The notes under the pieces: model-generated
Databases searched by the model: none
What the model was told of the DNA's origin: nothing
The model's input: only the letters and a program-made list of their open reading frames with translations
Position numbers and translations under genes: made by a program
Assembly: GCA_937915565.1 (NCBI GenBank)
Contig: CALDMH010000129.1
Location: 1-12,065, forward strand
DNA: 12,065 bases
Reading direction: 5' to 3'
Source of the DNA: an uncultured Clostridia bacterium
GTDB lineage: Bacteria > Bacillota > Clostridia > Christensenellales > Borkfalkiaceae
Shown: positions 6,515 to 12,065 of the stretch, piece by piece
Layout: every line of letters begins with the position of its first letter
How positions within the stretch are numbered: the first letter of the stretch is position 1

Positions 6515-7566
6515 TTACCACTCTCGTCGTTTTCGGGCAAAACCCGCAAAATCTCGTTTTTATAATGTTCTCTATCGTTGATAACGCGCGCTTTTTTCGA
6601 GGAATTCTCCGATAAGATTTTTCTTTGCTCGGCGTTTTCAATAACCTCGTGAATTCTGGCGACAAGTTCTTCGTCCTTATCGGACAAAAACCCCGTAACT
6701 CCGTCGTCCACCAAATCTTTTAAACCGTCGGTAGGCGTGGATACAATCGGAACTCCGAGAGCCATAGCTTCGAGAGCGCACATAGGCGTTCCCTCGAATT
6801 TCGACGTCATCACCATAACCTTTCCGTCGTGAAGAATTTTATACGGATTTAACGTAAATCCGAGAAAATCCACGTTGTTTTCTATGCCGTATTCCCGCGC
6901 AAGCTTTTTCGTTTCCTCTTCCAGCTCGCCCGTTCCCACAACCGCAACCTTTACGGACGGCATTTTTTCGGCAAGCAATTTTATCACGCGCATCAGGCGC
7001 GGCGGATCTTTTGCAAAAGTAAGCCTGCCGACGTAAACAACGTCGTAATCGTAAACGTTTTCGTCGGTTTTCATTTTTTCGAGCAAGCCGTCCACGTCGA
7101 TTACGTTATACAAAACGCTGCTCTTGTTTTTAAAGCGGTTATGGAAAAAATATCCGTTGAACGCGCTTTTTGAAACCCAGAATATATGCCTTGCCTTTCT
7201 TGCGGCGAAATAATACGCAATCGATTTTAAGGACAATCCGCGCGAATCGAATGCGTTGTTGTGAATATGCGATATAAACGGCAATTTTCCGCAGGCTCTG
7301 TAAGCGTAAAAACTCGCGCGCATATCGTGCGCGTAAACGACGTCGGCTTTTTCTTCCCTTATAACGCGGCGTATTTCCTTAACGGTAAACTTCTTTAAAG
7401 GAATATACCTCACGCCCTTTTCGGCCAAAACGTCTTTCACGGGCCCGTCGCTGCTGCAATAAACCATTTCGATATTTTCGTCGCCGCTAAACATTCCGAT
7501 AATCTGACACGCGACGTTTTCCGCGCCGGAAAATTTATCGGAATAAAGCAAATGTATTATTTTCAT
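6511..7566 (-). CDS. GT4 family glycosyltransferase
   Basis: This is a 351-residue GT-B fold retaining glycosyltransferase. The N-terminal acceptor domain starts MKIIHLLYSDKFSGAENVA, with the Gly-Ala-Glu turn common in this family. The C-terminal nucleotide-sugar domain has VVYVGRLTFAKDPPRL at about 176-191, VVGTGEL at 209-215, and the E-x7-E motif E258/E266 in FEGTPMCALEAM, followed by GVPIVSTPTDGLKDLV. It has no membrane helix and would act at the inner face of the membrane on the lipid-linked intermediate. Its ATG overlaps the previous gene's stop by ATGA, and its own stop overlaps the ATG of a small disrupted ORF. Donor and linkage cannot be read from sequence. Confidence 0.92.
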   Translation of the reverse strand: MKIIHLLYSDKFSGAENVACQIIGMFSGDENIEMVYCSSDGPVKDVLAEKGVRYIPLKKFTVKEIRRVIREEKADVVYAHDMRASFYAYRACGKLPFISHIHNNAFDSRGLSLKSIAYYFAARKARHIFWVSKSAFNGYFFHNRFKNKSSVLYNVIDVDGLLEKMKTDENVYDYDVVYVGRLTFAKDPPRLMRVIKLLAEKMPSVKVAVVGTGELEEETKKLAREYGIENNVDFLGFTLNPYKILHDGKVMVMTSKFEGTPMCALEAMALGVPIVSTPTDGLKDLVDDGVTGFLSDKDEELVARIHEVIENAEQRKILSENSSKKARVINDREHYKNEILRVLPENDESGK

Positions 7567-8651
7567 AAGTAACCGATTATTTTTTCGTTTATTTTCTTCT
7601 GCTCGAAATTTTCTTCGGCAAACGCCCTTGCGTTTACGCCCATTTCAGCAGCTTCCGCAGGATGCTCCAAACACCAGATAACTTTTTCCGCCATTTTTTC
7701 GTAATCGCCCCGAGGAACGATAAATCCGTTATAACCGTCGATAACCGTATCTTTGCAACCGACGCCGTCGGAGGTGATTATTCCGCGCCCAACGGCTTCC
7801 GCTTCCATTATCGACATCGGCATACCTTCCCGATAACTGGGCAATATCAGCAACGCGGCGTTTTCCAGATACGGGCGGACGTCGTTAGTCGTGCCGAGGT
7901 AGTTTATACTGCCGTCGTCTACGTATTCCTTTATATCGGAAAGCTTAACCGTGCCTTCCGCGCCAAGATAGTTAAACACGGCGTCGGGGTATTTTTGCTT
8001 AACGATTCGCGCGCATTTGCAATATTCGTAAACACCCTTGGTTTTAAGCATACGGGCGACCATAAGAAACACGTTACGATTTTTAATCGGTTTAAAAGCA
8101 AACTTTTCAAGGTCGACGCCTATCCCGCGAATAATCTCGCATTGCGCCTCCTTAACGAGCTTCCGACGAAGAAATTCGGTCTTGTCGTCGTCGTTCAAAA
8201 AGAATACTTTTTTGCAATTTTTAAACGATTTTTTATATAAAAAGCAGGCGACGCGACGGATTATTTTCCACTTGAAGGAATCGTTGATGAACACGTCGCC
8301 AAGCCCTTCGACCATCGAAAAGATATTTTTAACCCCCGCTTTTTTTGCCGCGAGAACCCCGAAGGTGTTGGGCTTTATCATAAACGTGAAAACCGCGTCG
8401 GGAGAAAATTCCCTAATGATTTTGACGTAATTTTTTTTCAGTTTTAAAATGCTTACAGGCGAAATATCCCTGTTTTTGTTTTCGCCGCAAACGAAAACCT
8501 TAACGCCGAGTTGTTCTATTTCTTCTCTTTTTTCGGAATCGAGCGCAACCACGGCGACGTCGAAGCCTTTTCTTTGAAGCTCCGCGATAAGCCCCGTTCT
8601 GAAATTGAGCACGGTTTGCGACGAGCCGCAAATCAACATTATTTTTTTCAT
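7563..8651 (-). CDS. GT4 family glycosyltransferase (CapM/PglA-like)
   Basis: This is a 362-residue GT-B glycosyltransferase. The N-terminus MKKIMLICGSSQTVLNFRTGL and the segments FMIKPNTFGVLAAKKAG and VEGLGDVF resemble the CapM/PglA-type group that often adds the second sugar to the undecaprenyl-linked first sugar. The C-terminal half carries VARMLKTKGVYEY at 198-210 and the E-x7-E motif E275/E283 in YREGMPMSIMEAEAVGRG. The ATG at 8651 comes 1 base after the SDR stop and uses a GGAAG encoded in the end of the SDR gene. Its place third in the operon, right after the initiating transferase and the sugar-modifying enzyme, fits an early, second-sugar role (inference). It is unrelated in detail to the next GT4, so this is not a tandem duplication. 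Confidence 0.92.
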   Translation of the reverse strand: MKKIMLICGSSQTVLNFRTGLIAELQRKGFDVAVVALDSEKREEIEQLGVKVFVCGENKNRDISPVSILKLKKNYVKIIREFSPDAVFTFMIKPNTFGVLAAKKAGVKNIFSMVEGLGDVFINDSFKWKIIRRVACFLYKKSFKNCKKVFFLNDDDKTEFLRRKLVKEAQCEIIRGIGVDLEKFAFKPIKNRNVFLMVARMLKTKGVYEYCKCARIVKQKYPDAVFNYLGAEGTVKLSDIKEYVDDGSINYLGTTNDVRPYLENAALLILPSYREGMPMSIMEAEAVGRGIITSDGVGCKDTVIDGYNGFIVPRGDYEKMAEKVIWCLEHPAEAAEMGVNARAFAEENFEQKKINEKIIGYL

Positions 8652-8652
8652 A

Positions 8653-9522
8653 TCACGCTTCCGAAAGTTTTATCGATTCTTCAAGGCCGAATTCCGGCTT
8701 AAAATCGGGATAAGCAAGAGTTTTATCGTAAGTCAGGTTGCCGAAAGCCTTGTTCACAAGCCCCGTGAACAAACCCGTAAATTTAATAAGCGGCGTGAAC
8801 CCTTTGATAAGCCGCAACTTTCTTCCGTGCGCGGCGGCAATCGCTTTTACCATAAGCGAGGTGTTCGTGTATTCCTCGTTCTGCGGGAAAAACACGCCCG
8901 ATTCCTCTTTGTCTATCATCAGTTTCACGAAAGCCGTCAGATTTCCGACGTAAAGCATCGACCTTTCGTTGGCGACGTACGGGAAAAACGGCAACTTTTT
9001 TGCAAATTTAACGAGCGTTTGATAATTCCCCTTGCAACCTTTGCCGTAAATCATCGGCGGGCGGAGAACAACCGTTTTGAAATCGTCGCTTTGAAGTTCC
9101 GAGATGCCCTGCTCCGCCAAAAGCTTACTTTCGCCGTAATAATTTGCGGGGGACGGCGCGGTTTCTTTCGTTATAATCTTCTTTTTCCCTATCGGCGCGC
9201 TCGTGCCGTAAACTATTGCGCTGCTCATAAAAATAAACTGCCGAACGCCTTCCGCTTTCGCTTTTTTCGCCGTTTTAACGGCAAGCTCGAAGTTTACTTT
9301 TCTATAAAGTTCTTCCTTTTCGGGAGGAATTTTTCCGTTGTCGCTATGAGCTATGCCGGCAACGTGAAAAACGACGTCGTAAGGCGAAAAATCCTTATTT
9401 TCCCACTCGTCGCCGAGCATATCGACCGTGTCGACAAGGTATTCGTCGCCGAACTTCTCCATATATTTTTCAAACGAAACGCCGATATAACTGTTTGCGC
9501 CCGTTATAAGTATTTTTTTCAT
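8653..9522 (-). CDS. SDR NAD-dependent nucleotide-sugar epimerase/reductase
   Basis: At 289 residues this is an extended-type short-chain dehydrogenase/reductase. The NAD(P)-binding motif TGANSYIG is at 7-14, HVAGIAH at 53-59, the catalytic serine is in FMSSAIVYG (around 100), and Y129-x-x-x-K133 (YGESK) is the active-site pair. LRPPMIYGKGCKGNYQTL is a substrate-binding region typical of UDP-sugar enzymes. The family includes UDP-Glc/GlcNAc 4-epimerases and WbpV/WreQ-type 4-reductases that make UDP-QuiNAc. Its place right after the initiating transferase suggests it makes that enzyme's donor. The ATG overlaps the transferase stop by ATGA, and its GGAGG ribosome binding site is encoded by the transferase's last codons. 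Epimerase versus reductase cannot be settled from sequence, and no 4,6-dehydratase gene is in the window. Confidence 0.88.
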   Translation of the reverse strand: MKKILITGANSYIGVSFEKYMEKFGDEYLVDTVDMLGDEWENKDFSPYDVVFHVAGIAHSDNGKIPPEKEELYRKVNFELAVKTAKKAKAEGVRQFIFMSSAIVYGTSAPIGKKKIITKETAPSPANYYGESKLLAEQGISELQSDDFKTVVLRPPMIYGKGCKGNYQTLVKFAKKLPFFPYVANERSMLYVGNLTAFVKLMIDKEESGVFFPQNEEYTNTSLMVKAIAAAHGRKLRLIKGFTPLIKFTGLFTGLVNKAFGNLTYDKTLAYPDFKPEFGLEESIKLSEA

Positions 9523-10199
9523 TTTTCCTCCGCGGCTTTTTCGGTTTCCTCGGTTGCAGGTTTTTCGGTTTCCTCGGTTGCGACTTTTTCGGCTTCTTCT
9601 CTGTGAAGTTCGCCCGTTCCGCCCTCGACGACGCCGTCGTGTTTAAGAACCGATTTTATCGTTCCGAAAAAGCATTTAACGTCGAAAGCAAAGCTCAATT
9701 TTCCGACGTATTCGCCGTCGAGCCTCGCCTTTTCGGAGATTTCGAGTTCGTCCCTGCCGTTTATCTGCGCCCAGCCGGTGAGCCCGGGGCGGATTGAGTT
9801 CGCGCCGTATTTATCGCGCTCGGCAATCAAATCGTCCTGATTCCAAAGAGCGGGACGAGGGCCTATTATCGCCATTTGCCCCGCAAAGATATTGAAAAGC
9901 TGCGGAAGCTCGTCCAAACTGGTTTTTCTTAAAAATTTGCCTATCGGAGTGAAATACCTATCGGGATTTTCAAGCAAATGAGTGGGCACGTCTCTCGGCG
10001 TGGACATCTTCATCGTTCTGAATTTAAGAATTTTGAAAATCTTTTTGTTTTTGCCAACGCGATTTTGTTTGAAAACTATCGTTCCCGGGTCGGTGACGAA
10101 AATCGCAATCGTCAAAATTATCCACACGGGAATCAAAACGACGATTGCAACGAATGAAATCAAAAAATCAAAAACCCTCTTCAAAAAATTTTTGTACAT
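9519..10199 (-). CDS. Initiating phosphoglycosyl transferase (PglC/EpsL/WcaJ C-terminal type)
   Basis: This is a small monotopic phosphoglycosyl transferase of about 226 residues that would transfer a sugar-1-phosphate from a UDP-sugar to undecaprenyl phosphate, the first step of repeat-unit synthesis. One hydrophobic segment (about 10-33) is followed by FKQNRVGKN, KILKFRTMKM, the catalytic Asp-Glu pair in SLDELPQ (D96/E97), GPRP (113-116) and RPGLTGWAQINGR (137-149). It lacks the extra N-terminal membrane domain of full WcaJ. The domain ends near GVVEGGTGELHR; the last 26 residues are an unusual Glu/Lys/Thr/Ala tail encoded by a 24-bp repeat. For the start, a TTG at 10214 is possible, but the ATG at 10199 has GGCAGG 7 bases upstream and gives the usual family N-terminus. 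It is the first gene after the promoter at 10243-10271. Confidence 0.93.
   Translation of the reverse strand: MYKNFLKRVFDFLISFVAIVVLIPVWIILTIAIFVTDPGTIVFKQNRVGKNKKIFKILKFRTMKMSTPRDVPTHLLENPDRYFTPIGKFLRKTSLDELPQLFNIFAGQMAIIGPRPALWNQDDLIAERDKYGANSIRPGLTGWAQINGRDELEISEKARLDGEYVGKLSFAFDVKCFFGTIKSVLKHDGVVEGGTGELHREEAEKVATEETEKPATEETEKAAEEK
9532..9603 (-). repeat. 24-bp tandem repeat encoding the tail of the initiating transferase
   Basis: There are three consecutive 24-bp units at 9532-9555, 9556-9579 and 9580-9603. The first two differ at only 3 positions; the third is degenerate in its second half. Each unit is eight codons, reading EKVATEET, EKPATEET and EKAAEEK in protein order around the repeat. 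Gain or loss of a unit would keep the frame. Confidence 0.8.
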
Positions 10200-10242
10200 A
10201 GCAAAACCTGCCAAACCCTTAAATAAATCGTATATCTTCTCT

Positions 10243-10271
10243 ATTATATCACTTATTCACCGCTTTTGCAA
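10243..10271 (-). promoter_or_regulatory. Extended -10 sigma-A promoter of the polysaccharide operon
   Basis: On the minus strand a perfect TATAAT (10248-10243) is preceded by TGA, giving an extended -10 (TGn). A -35 TTGCAA (10271-10266) lies 17 bases upstream and matches 4 of 6 consensus positions. The region further upstream (10285-10318) is almost pure A/T and could act as an UP element. Transcription would begin near 10236, leaving a leader of only about 37 bases before the ATG at 10199, too short for a riboswitch or attenuator. Confidence 0.8.
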
Positions 10272-10320
10272 TCGTATTAAACGGGATTATATAAAATATA
10301 ATATATTAAAATACGTATAG

Positions 10321-10361
10321 CGGGTTATGTCTCATATTGGCTAACGGGGTAAGTCGCATAT
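10321..10361. repeat. Pair of 17-bp direct repeats upstream of the operon promoter
   Basis: CGGGTTATGTCTCATAT (10321-10337) and CGGGGTAAGTCGCATAT (10345-10361) match at 14 of 17 positions and start 24 bases apart. They lie about 50-90 bases upstream of the -35. They could be paired sites for a regulator or a remnant of insertion-sequence end repeats. Further on, 10371-10376 and 10383-10388 form a weak 6-bp inverted repeat. Nothing else is seen between here and the terminator. Confidence 0.45.
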
Positions 10362-10426
10362 AGACCGTGAAGTTTAAAAACGTAAACTGCGAGCCGAGGC
10401 GTTTCGACAAAGTTTAAAGTTTGCAT

Positions 10427-10472
10427 AAAAAAAGTGCGCCCCCGCGTAAGCCAAAGCTTACGCGGGGCGCAC
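10427..10472 (-). terminator. Rho-independent terminator of clpB
   Basis: The arms 10434-10451 and 10456-10472 form a 17-bp, very GC-rich stem (one bulged C in the 10434-10451 arm) closed by a 4-base loop. On the minus strand the stem is followed directly by seven T (10433-10427). It lies about 50 bases past the clpB stop and separates clpB from the polysaccharide operon. Confidence 0.92.
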
Positions 10473-10474
10473 AG

Positions 10475-10504
10475 CTATATCGCACTATATCGCGCCATAT
10501 TTCG
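10475..10504. repeat. Three 10-bp tandem units between the clpB stop and its terminator
   Basis: CTATATCGCA (10475-10484), CTATATCGCG (10485-10494) and the diverged CCATATTTCG (10495-10504) follow each other without gaps. They sit in the 3' untranslated part of clpB, with no evident role. Confidence 0.4.
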
Positions 10505-10521
10505 TTTGCGTTTTAAACGAC

Positions 10522-12065
10522 TTATTTTTGCTTGTAAACGACCAAATCGTCGCCGTCGTAATCAACGATTGCCGTATCTCCCGGTTCAAAGAATCCGGAA
10601 ATTATCTTCTTTGCGATAAGGGTTTCCACGGTGTGGGAGATATATCTCTTCAAAGGTCTTGCGCCGTAAACGGGGTCGTAACCGTTTTTAACGATTTCGT
10701 CCTTTGCGGCTTCGGTCACGGTGAGCGAAATATTCTTTTCTTTCAACCTGTCGGAAAGACCTTTAAGGAACAAATCGATGATTTTTCCTATTTCTTCCCT
10801 TGCAAGCGGCTTGTAGAATACTATTTCGTCGAGCCTGTTAAGGAATTCGGGACGGAACGACTTTTTCAAAAGCGCGTTCACTTCGTCCTTTGCGCTTTGC
10901 GAAATTTCGCCGTTTTCGTCGATACCCTCCAAAATCGCGGAAGAACCGAGGTTGGAAGTGAGGATTATAACCGTGTTTTTAAAATCAACGGTTCTGCCCT
11001 GCGAATCGGTTATTCTGCCGTCGTCGAGAACCTGCAAAAGAATGTTGAACACGTCCGGATGCGCTTTTTCGATTTCGTCGAACAAAACCACGGAATAAGG
11101 CTTTCTTCTCACCGCTTCCGTAAGCTGACCGCCATCCTCGAATCCGACGTATCCCGGGGGAGCTCCGATAAGCCTCGACACGGAGAATTTCTCCATATAC
11201 TCGCTCATATCGATTCTTATCATATTTTTCTCGTCGTCAAAGAGCGCTCTGGCGAGAGTTTTGGCAAGTTCCGTCTTACCGACGCCCGTAGGACCGAGGA
11301 ACAAAAACGAGCCTATGGGTCGATTAACGTCGGAAATTCCCGCTCTCGAACGAAGAATCGCTTCGGCTACGCTGCGCACCGCTTCGTCCTGACCGATAAC
11401 CCTTTCGTGAAGAATATCTTCAAGCCGAAGGAGCTTTTCACGCTCGCCTTCCATAAGTTTCGCAACGGGTATTCCCGTCCATCTTCCGATAATTCTCGCA
11501 ACGTCCTCTTCGGTTACTTTATCGTGCAAAAGTCCGTCTTCGTCGTTTTGAGTCGCCGCTTCCGCGTCCGCAAGTTCCTTTTTGAGTTCGGGAAGCCTGC
11601 CGTAACGAAGTTCCGCGGCTTTATTCAAATCGTACGACCTTTCGGCTTTATCAATCTCCGCGCCGAGCGATTCAATCTCTTCACGAAGTTTTTGCACTTT
11701 GTTTATGTTAGCTTTTTCGTTGATGAGTTTTGCGTTCATCTCCGAATATTTTTCACGGAGCGACGCCAATTCTTCCCTGATGTCGGAAAGACGCTTTTTG
11801 GAAAGGTCGTCCGTTTCCTTTTTAAGCGAAGTTTCCTCGATTTCGAGTTTCATAATCCTTCTCGAAACGTCCTCCATTTCGGACGGCATCGAGTTCATTT
11901 CGGTTTTTATCATAGCGCAGGCTTCGTCGATAAGGTCGATGGCTTTATCGGGCAAGAACCTGTCCGTTATATATCTGTTTGAAAGAACGGCGGCCGAAAC
12001 GAGCGCGTTATCCTGAATTTTAACGCCGTGGAACACTTCGTATCTCTCTTTTAAACCTCTCAAAA
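10522..12065 (-). CDS. clpB: ATP-dependent chaperone ClpB, C-terminal part (5' end outside window)
   Basis: About 514 codons of the 3' part of ClpB, the hexameric AAA+ disaggregase that works with DnaK to recover aggregated proteins in the cytoplasm. The frame is open to the window edge, and the first visible residues (LRGLKERYEV) are internal to NBD1, so the start lies outside. In fragment numbering: end of NBD1 with RFLPDKAIDLIDEA (35-48); the coiled-coil middle domain at about 60-172, which distinguishes ClpB from ClpA/ClpC; GRWTGIPV (193-200); NBD2 Walker A GPTGVGKT (257-264); pore loop GYVG (Y305); Walker B VVLFDE (325-330); sensor 1 TSN (369-371); arginine finger region FRPEFLNR (403-410); and sensor 2 GARP (467-470). 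All key NBD2 residues are intact. It ends with its own terminator and appears unrelated in function to the polysaccharide operon. Confidence 0.97.
   Translation of the reverse strand, partial: LRGLKERYEVFHGVKIQDNALVSAAVLSNRYITDRFLPDKAIDLIDEACAMIKTEMNSMPSEMEDVSRRIMKLEIEETSLKKETDDLSKKRLSDIREELASLREKYSEMNAKLINEKANINKVQKLREEIESLGAEIDKAERSYDLNKAAELRYGRLPELKKELADAEAATQNDEDGLLHDKVTEEDVARIIGRWTGIPVAKLMEGEREKLLRLEDILHERVIGQDEAVRSVAEAILRSRAGISDVNRPIGSFLFLGPTGVGKTELAKTLARALFDDEKNMIRIDMSEYMEKFSVSRLIGAPPGYVGFEDGGQLTEAVRRKPYSVVLFDEIEKAHPDVFNILLQVLDDGRITDSQGRTVDFKNTVIILTSNLGSSAILEGIDENGEISQSAKDEVNALLKKSFRPEFLNRLDEIVFYKPLAREEIGKIIDLFLKGLSDRLKEKNISLTVTEAAKDEIVKNGYDPVYGARPLKRYISHTVETLIAKKIISGFFEPGDTAIVDYDGDDLVVYKQK

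Noticed and set aside
7662..8430. Overlapping plus-strand frames opposite the CapM-like GT4 (192 and 130 codons)
   Set aside because: Shadows of a gene with intact GT4 motifs; no ribosome binding site or family resemblance.
7563..8651. Tandem duplication of the two GT4 genes
   Set aside because: They share only family-level motifs; their N-terminal halves and lengths of loops differ clearly, so they are separate enzymes.
8605..9606. Plus-strand open frame of 333 codons opposite the SDR gene
   Set aside because: The SDR on the minus strand has complete motifs and operon overlaps; the antisense product is basic, Phe/Arg-rich and unlike any protein family.
10285..10318. Further TATAAT-like hexamers on both strands
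   Set aside because: The stretch is nearly pure A/T, so such hexamers arise by chance; none has a -35 at a proper distance. It is better read as an A/T-rich upstream element of the promoter at 10243-10271.
10215..10430. Invertible promoter of the kind that phase-varies some capsule operons
   Set aside because: No pair of long inverted repeats flanks the promoter and no recombinase gene is in the window; only a weak 6-bp inverted repeat is present.
10528..11982. Plus-strand open frame of 484 codons opposite clpB
   Set aside because: It is exactly antisense to a well-conserved ClpB frame; its product is rich in Phe, Arg, Val and His with no recognisable domain. Codon bias of clpB explains the lack of stops.

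Overview
The window looks like a chromosomal piece from a low-to-mid GC Gram-positive bacterium of the Clostridia/Bacillota type. This rests on codon style, a typical ClpB, a small monotopic PglC/EpsL-type sugar transferase, an EpsG-like polymerase and a TagD-type cytidylyltransferase. The exact lineage cannot be fixed from the sequence alone.

Layout. A small gene of unknown function lies on the plus strand at the left edge (7-399). Everything else is on the minus strand. On the right is the 3' part of clpB (10522 to the edge), closed by a very strong intrinsic terminator (10427-10472). About 200 bases further on, a near-consensus extended -10 promoter (10243-10271) starts a tightly packed surface-polysaccharide operon that runs leftward for roughly 10 kb. 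In transcription order it holds: initiating phosphoglycosyl transferase, SDR epimerase/reductase, two GT4 glycosyltransferases, a short frame-disrupted ORF, a GT2 glycosyltransferase, Wzy (EpsG-like) polymerase, Wzx flippase, a class V PLP aminotransferase, and a fusion of a TagD-like cytidylyltransferase with a Gfo/Idh/MocA-like domain. Most genes overlap by ATGA or lie within a few bases of each other. The likeliest operon terminator lies antisense inside the coding sequence of the convergent left-edge gene (about 270-315).

How the genes work together (inference from families). The phosphoglycosyl transferase loads the first sugar-phosphate on undecaprenyl phosphate, and the SDR next to it probably makes that UDP-sugar. 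Three glycosyltransferases extend the unit, so a repeat of about four sugars is expected. Wzx flips it and Wzy polymerises it. The last two genes look like a module that makes a CDP-activated, possibly aminated, alcohol or polyol to decorate the glycan. No CDP-alcohol transferase (TagB/TagF or LicD type), chain-length regulator or LCP ligase is present in the window.

The points most worth a second look are the cytidylyltransferase fusion, whose oxidoreductase half appears to have lost key motifs; its coupling to a PhnW-like aminotransferase; the frame-disrupted small membrane ORF between two glycosyltransferases; the terminator embedded antisense in a coding sequence; and an in-frame 24-bp tandem repeat forming the charged tail of the initiating transferase.
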